Assembly: GCF_032463525.1 (NCBI RefSeq)
Contig: NZ_CP135971.1
Span: forward strand, 1-64,000
Length of the DNA: 64,000 nucleotides
DNA from: Pseudomonas sp. DTU_2021_1001937_2_SI_NGA_ILE_001
GTDB lineage: Bacteria > Pseudomonadota > Gammaproteobacteria > Pseudomonadales > Pseudomonadaceae
Direction: 5' to 3'
The notes under the pieces were generated by a model, which did not search any database, was not told the DNA's origin, and worked only from the letters and a program-made list of their open reading frames with translations. The translations under genes were made by a program, and so were the position numbers. Numbering within the stretch: position 1 is the stretch's first letter; each line of letters opens with the position of its first letter. Below are positions 16,152 through 25,131 of the stretch, piece by piece.

Positions 16152-18142
16152 CAGCCGTGTCTCCGGATGCGCTTGAAGAACTTCAGCACTTTTTCAGGCA
16201 CTTCGAAGCGGCGGCGGTTGATGATGATGCCGTCGACATGCTTGAAGGCGGTGGTCAGGGTGGTGAGGGCATCCTCGAACATCGGTACGGTGGTCTGTTC
16301 GGCGCGCACCACCAGCACGATCAGGTCGGCTTCGCGCAGCAGCACGAAAGCCTTGTCGTTGGCATATAAACCTGAGGCGTCGATCATGGCGATTTCGCCA
16401 GGCAGCGCCGGGCCGGGGCCCTCGGTGCGCACGGTGTGGCCATGCTCGCGGAGCATGTCGGCCAGCCGTTCGATCACGAAGGTCACGCCCTCACCCTTGT
16501 GCGCCGAGGTGAAGCCCAGCGCCAGGCCTTCCTGTGCCACCTGTTCCAGCGGCAGGATGCCGTAGAGTCGGTGCAGATTGGAGGTAAAGGCTGCTTGCCG
16601 CTCCTGGGCGTGCTCCAGGTCGGGAAGGCTGGTCCATACCGGTACGCCGAAACGGCTTTCGATCTTGTCGCCGTCATGGATGCGCTGGTCCAGCAGGTAG
16701 AAGAAGTACAGTGCCAGCAGACCCACCAGCAGGCTCAATGGCACGGCCAGGATGATCATGAGCACGCTTTTCGGAAAGACCCGGCTGGGGTTGAAGGTGG
16801 CTTCTTCGATCAACGCGATGTTGCTGATCTGGCTGTTGTCCAGCTCACGGTCGATACGCGCCTTCTCCAGGCTGTCGGTGTACAGCGCATAGCTCTTCTC
16901 GGCGGCATCCAGTTCGTTTTGCAGGCGCGACAACTCGGGCTCCAGGCTCAAGGCCAGTTGCCGGTCGCGTTCCAGTTGCGCCAGCTGTGCGTCCTGTTCG
17001 GCCAGTTGCGTCTGCAAGCGGGCGAAGCTGGCCTGCTGGTCGGCATACACGTTCTGCATGCGGTTGTAGATCGGGTTGGGGGTAATGCTTTCAGAACGCT
17101 GGATGGTCGCGTCCTGCTCCTTGAGCAGGCGCTTGAGGTTGTCGATTTCTTCGCTGATCGCACGCACCGGCGGCGCACTGTCCTTGAACGAACGACGCAT
17201 TTCCTGGCGCTCGACTTCCTTGCCGTTGATGCGGTTCTGCAGGTCCTGGCGGTTGGGGTTCAAGGCCAGTTCCCGACCTGCCGACACTGTCTTGGGCTGG
17301 GTGGCCAACTGTTTCTTGAGGGTTTCCAGGCCCGCCTTGGTCGAGGCGATGGCGCGTACGGTATTGTTGCGCTCGGTCCGCAGGTCGTTGAGGCCCTGCG
17401 AGGTATCGGCCAGGCGCTGGGCGATGCTCACCGCGCCCAACTGGTTGAGGTAGGCCTGGATCTGCTTCTTGTAGGACAGGATGTTGCCTGCGGTTTCCTT
17501 CACCTCGTTATCGAAGAAGGTGTACAGGCTGATGCGTCCCAGGGTCTTGGTACGCTGCAGTTGGTATTCCTCGATCCAGTGGCGCAGCACGTCCTGGGCC
17601 ACCGCCGGGTCGTCCCAGGTGAAGGTCAGCTCCATCACAGAAGAACCCGGGTCGTGCCGGACCTTGAAGCCTTTTTCCAGGTTTTCGGCCAGGCGATCGA
17701 CCTGCGAACGGCGTTCTACCAGGCCAATGATCTCCAGAAAGCGGTGCCCGGTGTCGAGCACTGCATACACCGAGCTCTTGAGCAGGTTCTTCACCGTGTT
17801 GATGAAGCCGCCCTCCTGCTGGGCTTCGGACATTTTCGCCAGGTAGCGTTCGGCGACCGTGCGGGTGATCGGCCGGCCGGTAAGCATGCGCTCTTCATCC
17901 AGCAGTGGGTCGCGCAGGGCGCTGGGCACCACGATGGCCTGGCGGTTGGACAGTTCGATCGGCACGGTGCTGCTGTCACGACCGGGCTTGACCAGCAGCA
18001 GGGCGGTGGACTCGTAGCGGTTGGGCAACAGGAACGCGCCGAGGACGACGATGACGAAGGTCACCATCACCGTGACCTGCACTTCGCGCTTGAAGATGAA
18101 GAACAGGCGCAGCAGGTCGCGAAAGGAACGGATGTTGATCAT
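16151..18142 (-). CDS. pslE: Wzz/Wzc-type chain-length protein with degenerate kinase domain, PslE-like
   Basis: A 663-residue inner-membrane protein. A Wzz domain with a first membrane segment near residues 20-40 (VTVMVTFVIVVLGAFLL) is followed by a long periplasmic coiled-coil region (about 190-430), a G-rich/GNVR-like region (ALYTDSLEKARIDRELDNSQISNI), a second membrane segment (VLMIILAVPLSLLVGLLALYFFYLL) and a cytoplasmic domain. That last domain has the layout of a BY-kinase, but the Walker A position reads SAHKGEGVTF with no GKS/T, and there is no Tyr-rich tail, so it should not be a kinase. It controls Psl chain length and export together with PslD. The gap to pslD is 17 bp. Confidence 0.88.
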   Translation of the reverse strand: MINIRSFRDLLRLFFIFKREVQVTVMVTFVIVVLGAFLLPNRYESTALLLVKPGRDSSTVPIELSNRQAIVVPSALRDPLLDEERMLTGRPITRTVAERYLAKMSEAQQEGGFINTVKNLLKSSVYAVLDTGHRFLEIIGLVERRSQVDRLAENLEKGFKVRHDPGSSVMELTFTWDDPAVAQDVLRHWIEEYQLQRTKTLGRISLYTFFDNEVKETAGNILSYKKQIQAYLNQLGAVSIAQRLADTSQGLNDLRTERNNTVRAIASTKAGLETLKKQLATQPKTVSAGRELALNPNRQDLQNRINGKEVERQEMRRSFKDSAPPVRAISEEIDNLKRLLKEQDATIQRSESITPNPIYNRMQNVYADQQASFARLQTQLAEQDAQLAQLERDRQLALSLEPELSRLQNELDAAEKSYALYTDSLEKARIDRELDNSQISNIALIEEATFNPSRVFPKSVLMIILAVPLSLLVGLLALYFFYLLDQRIHDGDKIESRFGVPVWTSLPDLEHAQERQAAFTSNLHRLYGILPLEQVAQEGLALGFTSAHKGEGVTFVIERLADMLREHGHTVRTEGPGPALPGEIAMIDASGLYANDKAFVLLREADLIVLVVRAEQTTVPMFEDALTTLTTAFKHVDGIIINRRRFEVPEKVLKFFKRIRRHG

Positions 18143-18159
18143 GTCTGATTCCCTGACGG

Positions 18160-18960
18160 TTAGTTGTTGTTGCGCAACTCGTAGTTCAAGCCCAGGCCGA
18201 TCGACTTCGCGAAGGGGATCAGCTGGTTGAAGTACAGGTTGACACCGTCGACCTTGTTACCGACCGAGGATTTGGGAACGAAGACCACATCGCCGCGCTG
18301 CAGCCACACCGGGCCGCGCGGAGCTTCGGCGGAGGCCCACAGGAACTTGCTGTAGTCGAACAGGTAGGTCTTGTACAGACCGTTGTCTTCCAGGCGCAGC
18401 AGGGCAACCTGGCGTGCATCGGCATCCGGGGCTACGCCGCCAGCGCCGACGATGGCCTGGTCCAGGGTGGTGGCCACGCTCACCGGCAGTGACGCCGAAT
18501 TGCGCACCGCACCACCGACGAACACGGTGTTGCCCGGTGCCTGGGAGATGTTGATGGTCAGGGCGGTCTCGCGGTACACGTCCTCCAGGCGGGTCTGCAA
18601 CTGTCGGGTCAGCTCCGGCACGGTCAGGCCGGCGGCCTGCACAGTGCCAATGTACGGATACGAGAAGGTCCCGTCGTTGAGCACCTGGAACAGCGTCAGC
18701 TCGTAGATCGAGTTGGCCGTAAACGCTGAGATGCTCGGTGATTCGCCGGTATTGCGTACGATGCGCAAGGTGTCGCCCGCGCGGATCTTTTGCGCCGGCA
18801 GCGGTTTGCCTTCCAGCTGCCGCCCGGCGGAGCGAGCGGCGTCGACCACTGCCTGGTCGTCAGGAAGGCCGACACGGGCGGGGGTGTTACACGCGCCCAG
18901 CAGCAAGACACCGGCTACCAGCAGCATGCTCTTGATGAGCCCTGAACTTCTCTGTTGCAT
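18160..18960 (-). CDS. pslD: Outer-membrane polysaccharide export lipoprotein, PslD-like
   Basis: A 266-residue lipoprotein of the Wza family. The ATG at 18960 gives a lipoprotein signal (MQQRSSGLIKSMLLVAGVLLLGAC, lipobox LGAC). A Poly_export domain follows (IRAGDTLRIVRN ... FSYPYIGTVQAAGLTVPELTRQLQTRLED), then one SLBB-type domain (GNTVFVGGAVRNSASLPV). It forms the outer-membrane channel for the polymer. AGGGAG lies upstream of the start. It follows pslB after a 114-bp gap that contains a hairpin; in the canonical psl order pslC lies here. Confidence 0.88.
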   Translation of the reverse strand: MQQRSSGLIKSMLLVAGVLLLGACNTPARVGLPDDQAVVDAARSAGRQLEGKPLPAQKIRAGDTLRIVRNTGESPSISAFTANSIYELTLFQVLNDGTFSYPYIGTVQAAGLTVPELTRQLQTRLEDVYRETALTINISQAPGNTVFVGGAVRNSASLPVSVATTLDQAIVGAGGVAPDADARQVALLRLEDNGLYKTYLFDYSKFLWASAEAPRGPVWLQRGDVVFVPKSSVGNKVDGVNLYFNQLIPFAKSIGLGLNYELRNNN

Positions 18961-19027
18961 GAGTACAGCTCCCTGACGGGGAAAAACGATCATGCCGGCC
19001 TGAAGGGCCGATTCCATTTCTGCAACC

Positions 19028-19057
19028 CGGCTCCCGTGCCATGTGGCGCGGGAGCCG
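19028..19057 (-). other. Hairpin in the pslB-pslD gap
   Basis: A perfect 9-bp inverted repeat (CGGCTCCCG at 19028-19036 with 19049-19057), with three further base pairs inside, lies in the only wide gap (114 bp) of the psl-like operon. No T-run follows on the minus strand, so it is an RNA processing or attenuation element at most, or a repeat scar. Confidence 0.5.
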
Positions 19058-19074
19058 CTATCCAACCGCCAGGG

Positions 19075-20532
19075 TCAGGCCTTGCTGGCCTGGGCCGGCA
19101 CTCGTCCGTAAATATCGGTGAAGCGCACGATGTCGTCCTCACCCAGGTACTCGCCGCTCTGTACCTCGATCATCACCAGGTCGATGACCCCCGGGTTGAC
19201 CAGGCGGTGGGTATGCCCAGGCTTGATGAAGGTCGACTCGTTGGTGTCGAGCATGAACTCACGGTCACCGTTGGTGACCTGCGCCATACCGCTGACCACG
19301 ATCCAGTGTTCGCTGCGGTGGTGGTGCATCTGCAACGACAGCGAAGCCTGGGGATGCACGACGATGCGCTTGATCTTGAAGCGCTTGCCTTCCTCCAGCA
19401 CCGTGTAGGTGCCCCATGGGCGGGTCACGGTACGGTGCAGCCGGTAGGCTTCGTGGTCCTGGCGCTTGAGCTCCTGGGCGATCAGCTTGACCTCCTGGCT
19501 GCGCTCGCCGTCGGCGACCAGCAGGGCGTCGGGGGTGTCGATGATGATCAGGTTGTCCAGGCCCACCGCACCGACCAGACGCTTGGGCGAGTCGATGTAG
19601 CAGTTGTGCACATCGTGCAGCACGGTCTGGCCGTTGCACTGGTTGCCGTTGCTGTCGGCGGGCGTCAGCTCGCGCAGGGCCTGCCACGAGCCGATATCGC
19701 TCCAGCCCAGCTGGCAGGGCACGACGGCGACCTTGGCCGAGCGCTCCATGAGGGCATAGTCGATGGAGATGTCTGGCACCTGGGCGAACAGTTCGTTGTC
19801 CATTTCCACCTGCAGTTCGTTGTTGCCCTCCTTGCTGGTGCTCTTGTCCAGGCAAGCGCTGACCGCTTCCAGCACATCCGGAGCGTGCGCCTGCAGCTCG
19901 GCCAGTACCACATCGGCGCGCAGGCAGAACATGCCGGCATTCCACAGGTGCAGGCCGCCATCCACATAGGTCTGGGCGGTGGCCGCATCGGGTTTTTCGA
20001 CGAAGCGCGCCACCTGGTAACCGTCGCCGTTCAACGCCTGGCCCTTCTCGATGTAGCCAAAACCGGTTTCAGCCTTGTGCGGCAGGATGCCGAAGGTCAC
20101 CAGCCAGCCCTGTTCGGCGAGCTGGCGGGCGCTGGCGACTGCGTTCTTGAACGCTTCTGTGTCGACGATCAGGTGATCGGCCGGAAGGATCAGCAGCTGG
20201 GTGTCGGCGCCATACAGCCGCGATACATGCAGGGCTGCAGCGGCAATCGCCGGCGCCGTGTTGCGCCCCATCGGTTCGAGGATGAAATCCAGCTTCGTAC
20301 GATTCTTGTTCAGGGTGCGGTAGTCATCCACCGTGCGGAAGTACACTTCGCGGTTGGTGACCGTGAGCAGGCGACCTACGCCAGGCAGGCCGTTGGCGCG
20401 GTTGAAGGTCTTCTGGAGCAGGCTTTCACCGTCGGGAAGGCGCATGAACGGCTTGGGCATGGCTTCGCGAGAGACTGGCCAGAGTCGGGTGCCTGAACCA
20501 CCGGCGACGATGCAGGGGATGAGGGTGCTCAT
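19075..20532 (-). CDS. pslB: Mannose-1-phosphate guanylyltransferase / mannose-6-phosphate isomerase, PslB-like
   Basis: A 485-residue bifunctional enzyme of the AlgA/ManC type. The N-terminal nucleotidyltransferase domain has the pyrophosphorylase signature VAGGSGTRLWPVSREAMPKPF and the FVEKPD motif. The C-terminal cupin (about 350-480) has RPWGTYTVLEEGKRFKIKRI and LSLQMHHHRSEHWIVVSG, the type II phosphomannose isomerase metal site. It supplies GDP-mannose for Psl. The ATG at 20532 shares one base with the pslA stop (TGATG); a TTG one codon upstream is not needed. Length equals PslB of P. aeruginosa as recalled. Confidence 0.92.
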   Translation of the reverse strand: MSTLIPCIVAGGSGTRLWPVSREAMPKPFMRLPDGESLLQKTFNRANGLPGVGRLLTVTNREVYFRTVDDYRTLNKNRTKLDFILEPMGRNTAPAIAAAALHVSRLYGADTQLLILPADHLIVDTEAFKNAVASARQLAEQGWLVTFGILPHKAETGFGYIEKGQALNGDGYQVARFVEKPDAATAQTYVDGGLHLWNAGMFCLRADVVLAELQAHAPDVLEAVSACLDKSTSKEGNNELQVEMDNELFAQVPDISIDYALMERSAKVAVVPCQLGWSDIGSWQALRELTPADSNGNQCNGQTVLHDVHNCYIDSPKRLVGAVGLDNLIIIDTPDALLVADGERSQEVKLIAQELKRQDHEAYRLHRTVTRPWGTYTVLEEGKRFKIKRIVVHPQASLSLQMHHHRSEHWIVVSGMAQVTNGDREFMLDTNESTFIKPGHTHRLVNPGVIDLVMIEVQSGEYLGEDDIVRFTDIYGRVPAQASKA

Positions 20533-21971
20533 CAATAGACCTCTCGGTTGAGTAGCACTGCCGGAACAGTGCGGATGAGGATGTAGAGATCGAACCAGAC
20601 GGACCAGTTTTCTATGTATTCGAGATCGAGTTCGACGCGCTTCTCGATTTTTTCCACGGTGTCTGTCTCACCCCGGTAGCCCTTGATCTGCGCCAGCCCG
20701 GTGATACCTGGCTTGACGCGATGGCGTGAGGTGTACTCCTTTACCGCTTGTTCGAAGAGAATGCCGGCCGCTTTGGTCGCCGTGGCATGCGGGCGCGGGC
20801 CCACCATCGACATGGTGCCGGCCGCCACGTTGAACAACTGTGGCAGCTCGTCCAGGCTGGTCTTGCGGATGAAGCGCCCGACCCGCGTGACCCTGGCGTC
20901 GTGGCGGGTGGTCTGTTTTTCCGCCGTGGCATCGGCCTGGTGCTGGTGCATGGAGCGGAACTTGAACACTTCGATGAGGCGATTGTTGTAGCCGTAGCGC
21001 TTCTGTCGGAACAGCACCGGCCCCTTGGAGTCGAGTTTGATGGCCAGGGCGATCAGCAGCATCAGGGGCGACAGGGCCAGGATCGCCAGTGACGACAGGA
21101 CGATGTCTTCGGCGCGCTTGATGAACGGCGACCAGCCGTTGAGCGGTACGTCCGAGGCGTTGAACATCGGCAGTTTGGCGACTTCGGTGATGCGGTTATG
21201 GGTGTGCCGGAAGGCGATCATGTCTGGCACCAGCAGCACTGTGACCGGCAGGCGGCGCAATTCGCGGATGATGTAATCCATGCGATTTTCCGCCGTCCAG
21301 GGCAGGGCGACCAGCACTTGGGTGATCTTGTCCTCGCGGATCAGTCGCTCCAGGTCGCCGGTGTTGCCCAGCAGCGGCAGGTTGGCGACCGTCTTGGGCA
21401 TGCGGCCAATCCGGTCGTCGATGAAACCGATCACCCCGGAGCGGATATCCTGATGCTCGACCAGATACTCGGCCAGGCGCAGACCGTTCTCGGTGGCACC
21501 GAGAATCACCGCCGTCTGCAGGAACACGCCCTTTTTCATCTGGCGCTTGAACATCAGCAGCATCGCAAGGCGCAGCACACACAGCAGACCCAGGGTGGCG
21601 AAGAACCAGATCAGTAGCTGTTCCGGTGTGAAGAATCTCAGGACGCCCATGAAGTACTGCAGCATCATCAGCAGGCCGAAGGCGGCGATCCAGGCGAAGA
21701 GGATCATGCGCAGGCGCAGGGCATTGCTGAACAGGGCTTCCGAGTACACACCCAGGGCCTGGAAGATCAATACGCTGAGCCCGCCGTAGACCAGCAGGAT
21801 ACCCACCTGACTTTTGTCGACGGCATCGTTGCCAGTCATGGGTTCGAATGCCAGCCACAACAATCCGGGCAGGATACAAGCCAGGCCATGAGCCAGGCGG
21901 ATGCCCAGCAGGAAATACTCGACCAGACTGGTACGGGTCAGGGAAAGGCTGTCAACGGGCTGCAACCGCAT
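20532..21971 (-). CDS. pslA: Undecaprenyl-phosphate sugar phosphotransferase, PslA-like
   Basis: A 479-residue polyisoprenyl-phosphate hexose-1-phosphate transferase. Four to five N-terminal membrane segments are followed by a CoA-binding-like domain ([18 protein letters not shown]) and the C-terminal catalytic domain: [16 protein letters not shown], then KFRSMHQHQ, then [14 protein letters not shown] and [10 protein letters not shown]. It transfers a hexose phosphate to undecaprenyl phosphate and so starts the repeat unit. First gene of the operon. The ATG at 21971 was preferred; an in-frame GTG at 21980 would add three residues, and neither has a strong ribosome binding site. Confidence 0.9.
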   Translation of the reverse strand: MRLQPVDSLSLTRTSLVEYFLLGIRLAHGLACILPGLLWLAFEPMTGNDAVDKSQVGILLVYGGLSVLIFQALGVYSEALFSNALRLRMILFAWIAAFGLLMMLQYFMGVLRFFTPEQLLIWFFATLGLLCVLRLAMLLMFKRQMKKGVFLQTAVILGATENGLRLAEYLVEHQDIRSGVIGFIDDRIGRMPKTVANLPLLGNTGDLERLIREDKITQVLVALPWTAENRMDYIIRELRRLPVTVLLVPDMIAFRHTHNRITEVAKLPMFNASDVPLNGWSPFIKRAEDIVLSSLAILALSPLMLLIALAIKLDSKGPVLFRQKRYGYNNRLIEVFKFRSMHQHQADATAEKQTTRHDARVTRVGRFIRKTSLDELPQLFNVAAGTMSMVGPRPHATATKAAGILFEQAVKEYTSRHRVKPGITGLAQIKGYRGETDTVEKIEKRVELDLEYIENWSVWFDLYILIRTVPAVLLNREVY

Positions 21972-22443
21972 GCTGTTCACTCACTGCTTCAGATCCATGT
22001 TTCACGTGTCGCTCCATGCTCGCCTGGCGACTCTGCCTTTACGGGTCAGAAAAATACCGTTGTGTTTTTCTATCGCCGTGGTGCCGATTCGTTGACGCTG
22101 CGTGGGATTTTTGACGTCTTGTTGTCGCAGCACTCTGCGCATTCGTCTTATCGGCGTATCGAGTGAGTCCTTGATTCTATTCAGAAACAGTCATGACAAG
22201 ATTTTTTGTCAGTAAAGCGCATGCCACAGCAAAGCGGGAGTGTCGTGGCCAGCTTTTTTCACGGCGTAGAGCGCTCCAGCTGCTCGTAATGGCCGTTTGC
22301 CCAGTGTTTACGGGCTTTACCTCCCATGACCTTCAACGAAAAAAATCTGCAGGCAGCGAGTGATTTCCTTTCTGTCGGGGTCATAGCCTGAACCGGGCCA
22401 CCTGCGACAAGGGATGGCGGGCGAATGACGATAGGGGAGTGTC
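21972..22443. promoter_or_regulatory. Leader/promoter region between the psl-like operon and yegS
   Basis: No gene was found in these 472 bp, more AT-rich than the flanks. The two operons are divergent, so both promoters must lie here. A perfect palindrome TGACAA-N6-TTGTCA is at 22194-22211, about 225 bp before pslA, and could be an operator or a stem. GGGGAG just before 22444 serves yegS. No -35/-10 pair could be assigned with confidence. A long untranslated leader would fit the post-transcriptional control known for pslA in P. aeruginosa. Confidence 0.5.
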
Positions 22444-23376
22444 ATGGCAAAACGCAGGGCGATTCTGATTCTTCACGGCAAGCAGTCGCTCAACGAGCAG
22501 GTGCGCGAAGCGGTGCAGCGCAAACGCGACCAGGGTTGGGAACTGGATGTGCGTCTGACCTGGGAGGCGGGCGACGCACAGCGGCTGGTGGGCGAGGCGC
22601 TGGCCGCCGGACATCGGCAGATCGTCGCCGGTGGCGGTGATGGAACCTTGCGCGACATCGCCGAGGCCCTGGCGTTGAGCGAGTACGGGGCCGAGCCGCC
22701 GAGCCTGGCTATTCTGCCGCTGGGCACGGCCAATGACTTTGCCCGGGCCGCCGGTGTGCCTCTGGAGGTCGACGACGCGCTGGACCTGCTCGATGTGCCA
22801 CCGCGTGCGGTGGATCTCGGCGCTGCCGATGGCCGCTTGTTCCTGAACATGGCCACGGGCGGATTTGGTAGCCAGGTGACCGCCAACACGTCGGAAGACC
22901 TCAAGAAAGTCCTGGGTGGTGCGGCGTATCTGTTTACCGGTCTGTCGCGTTTCAGTGAGCTGCACTCGGCGTATGGGGAATTGAGCGGGCCGGATTTCCA
23001 CTGGAGCGGTGAGCTGCTGGCGTTGGGCATCGGCAACGGTCGACAGGCCGGTGGTGGGCATGTTTTGTGTCCTGGCGCGCTGGCCGATGACGGCTTGCTG
23101 GACGTCAGTATCCTGCCTGCGCCCCAAGAACTGGTGGGAACCTTGAAGGGACTGCTGGCCGGCGGGCTGGGCATCGAGAACATGTTCATACGTGCCCGCC
23201 TGCCTTGGGTCGAGCTGAAGTCTGCACAGGGGCTGGATATCAACCTCGATGGCGAACCGCTGTCTTGTCAGCAGTTGCGCTTCGAGGCCAGGCCGGCGGC
23301 GCTGCGCGTGCACCTGCCGGCCAGTTCGCCGTTGCTGGGTGGCAGCGAAACGCCCTGGCTCAGTCGTCCAGACTGA
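22444..23376 (+). CDS. yegS: Lipid kinase of the YegS/DAGK catalytic family
   Basis: A 310-residue soluble kinase of the diacylglycerol-kinase catalytic superfamily. Motifs in order are LILHGKQS near the N-terminus, the nucleotide-binding IVAGGGDGTLRDIAEAL, LPLGTANDFARAAGV, and the C-terminal DINLDGEPL. YegS phosphorylates phosphatidylglycerol or similar lipids in vitro. GGGGAG lies 4 bases before the ATG. The last 17 bp overlap the convergent response-regulator gene. Confidence 0.9.
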   Translation: MAKRRAILILHGKQSLNEQVREAVQRKRDQGWELDVRLTWEAGDAQRLVGEALAAGHRQIVAGGGDGTLRDIAEALALSEYGAEPPSLAILPLGTANDFARAAGVPLEVDDALDLLDVPPRAVDLGAADGRLFLNMATGGFGSQVTANTSEDLKKVLGGAAYLFTGLSRFSELHSAYGELSGPDFHWSGELLALGIGNGRQAGGGHVLCPGALADDGLLDVSILPAPQELVGTLKGLLAGGLGIENMFIRARLPWVELKSAQGLDINLDGEPLSCQQLRFEARPAALRVHLPASSPLLGGSETPWLSRPD

Positions 23377-24019
23377 TGATCCGCTCGCGCACGCAGTACA
23401 GCACCAGCCCGGCGATGTCGTAGATCTGCAGGCGTTTCATGATCTGCGCACGGTGGGTTTCCACGGTCTTGATCGACAGGTCCAGGCCGTTGGCGATTTC
23501 CCGGGTCGACTTGCCGCGCACGATCAGGCGCAGGATTTCCAACTGGCGGGCGGTCAGGTTGTGTTGCCGCTGCGTCGTCACGTTGGCGGGTAGAGTGCCG
23601 CCCAGGGCTTGGTTGATCACCGTGTGGGCGATGGCCGGGCTGATGTAGCGCTCACCATGAAGCAGGGCGCGCAGGGCCTGTTCCAGCTCGATGATCGAAG
23701 TGTCCTTGAGCAGGTAACCGTGCGCACCGCCCTTCAGGGCACGCATGATCAGCTCCGGGTCGGTGTGCATCGACAGGATCAGCACCTTGCTTTGCGGGCG
23801 CATCAGCAGCAGCTGGCGCAGGGCATCCAGGCCGTTGGTGTGCTTCATGGAGATGTCCAGCAGGATGATGTCCGGCTGCAGTTGCAGGGCAAGTTCGCTA
23901 AGGGCGGCGCCATCGTCGGCTTCGCCGATCACGCTGAAGCCTGGTATGTCATTGATCATGGCGCGAATGCCGGCGCGGATCAGTGAGTGGTCATCGATCA
24001 GAAGTAATGTGCAGGTCAT
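23360..24019 (-). CDS. NarL/FixJ-family response regulator
   Basis: A 219-residue two-domain regulator. The receiver domain (1-120) has the acidic pair in LLLIDDHSLIRAG, phosphoacceptor Asp55 in IILLDISM and Lys in YLLKDTS. A LuxR-type helix-turn-helix follows (about 150-215: LTARQLEILRLIVRGKSTREIANGLDLSIKTVETHRAQIMKRL). It starts 2 bp after the stop of the histidine kinase gene, so the two form one operon and signalling pair. Its 3' end overlaps yegS convergently by 17 bp. Target genes are not evident. Confidence 0.92.
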   Translation of the reverse strand: MTCTLLLIDDHSLIRAGIRAMINDIPGFSVIGEADDGAALSELALQLQPDIILLDISMKHTNGLDALRQLLLMRPQSKVLILSMHTDPELIMRALKGGAHGYLLKDTSIIELEQALRALLHGERYISPAIAHTVINQALGGTLPANVTTQRQHNLTARQLEILRLIVRGKSTREIANGLDLSIKTVETHRAQIMKRLQIYDIAGLVLYCVRERIISLDD

Positions 24020-24021
24020 GT

Positions 24022-24936
24022 TCAGGTCTTGTCAGAGCAGGCACGTTTCTGGCTGCGTGGCGGCCAGGGCAGCAGCACGCTGATGCGCGTGCCACGCCCC
24101 GGTGTCGTTTCCAGGTTCCAGGTGCCGCCTTGCAGGGTGGCGCGTTCGTGCATGCCGGCCAGGCCGCGCAGGCCCAGGTCAACGGGGTTGCCGGGCAGCT
24201 CGAAGCCTTTGCCATCATCGTGGATTTCCAGGCTCAGTCCCTCTGCCAGGCGCTTGAGACGCACCACCAGGTTGCTGGCCTGGGCGTGGCGCAACATGTT
24301 GGTCACGGCTTCCTGGGCGATGCGGAATGCGGCCATGGCCATGTCATTGGGGAGACCGTTGAGCGACTGGTTGCACTCCAGGGTCCAGCGCACCGGGTTA
24401 TCGGCGAGATTGCGCACCAGATGCATGCGCAGGCTGGCTTCCAGGCCAAGACTGTGCAGCTGTCGTGGATTGAGAATGGCCGACAGGTCACGGACCTTGT
24501 CGAGGGTTTCTTCCAGGGTTTCTCCCAGTCGTCGACAGGGTTCGTGGCAGTCGACCGGTAGGCGGCGTTGCAGGTGGTCGAACTGCAGGCGCGCGGCGGT
24601 GAGCATCTGGCCGATGTCGTCATGCAGCTCGCGGCTCAGGCGTTGGCGTTCGCTTTCCTGAACCTGCAGCATGCATTCGGCCAGTTCCCGAGGTGCCAGG
24701 CGGATCACGCGTCGGCTCCGTTCGTGAATCAGCCAGACGCTGCCGATGCTCAGCAGGTTGACGGCCACGAAAGCCCATGCCGCTGCCTGGGCGCTGATGA
24801 ACAACGCCAGGTTGCAAAGGATCGAGACAAGACAGATTGCACCGAAAAAACGGCCTGTGTTGTCGTTCGACGACTGGAGTGCAAGGCTGCGCAGTGATGC
24901 GGTGGATGGGTTCATCGACGTGCCATGGCTGATCAT
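24022..24936 (-). CDS. Sensor histidine kinase of the NarX/DesK (HisKA_3) type
   Basis: A 304-residue membrane kinase. Two membrane segments (about 30-50 and 51-70: FFGAICLVSILCNLALFI and AAAWAFVAVNLLSIGSVWLI) have almost no periplasmic loop. A HisKA_3 dimerisation helix with phosphoacceptor His105 (RLSRELHDDIGQ) and an HATPase domain (MAAFRIAQEAVTNMLRHAQA, LEIHDDGKGF, GLRGLAGMHERA) follow. With no external sensor domain, the signal is probably in the membrane or cytoplasm. The start is uncertain between 24936 and 24915; neither has a strong ribosome binding site. Partner of the response regulator 2 bp downstream. Confidence 0.9.
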   Translation of the reverse strand: MISHGTSMNPSTASLRSLALQSSNDNTGRFFGAICLVSILCNLALFISAQAAAWAFVAVNLLSIGSVWLIHERSRRVIRLAPRELAECMLQVQESERQRLSRELHDDIGQMLTAARLQFDHLQRRLPVDCHEPCRRLGETLEETLDKVRDLSAILNPRQLHSLGLEASLRMHLVRNLADNPVRWTLECNQSLNGLPNDMAMAAFRIAQEAVTNMLRHAQASNLVVRLKRLAEGLSLEIHDDGKGFELPGNPVDLGLRGLAGMHERATLQGGTWNLETTPGRGTRISVLLPWPPRSQKRACSDKT

Positions 24937-25131
24937 CAGGTGACTTCGACGGGTCGGTCGTCTATGGCCGGCACGCTCGTCGGTTCAATGCGCTGCTCAT
25001 GAATTTCTACGGTCGCCAATCTTACCTGACGCCTTGCCTAAAGGAAGGTCACCCTGGGCGTTGGCCCGGCAGACCGGGCCACAGGCCGGGTATGGCCGGT
25101 GCCGCCCAGCGCATTCCGACCGGCGAGGGAA

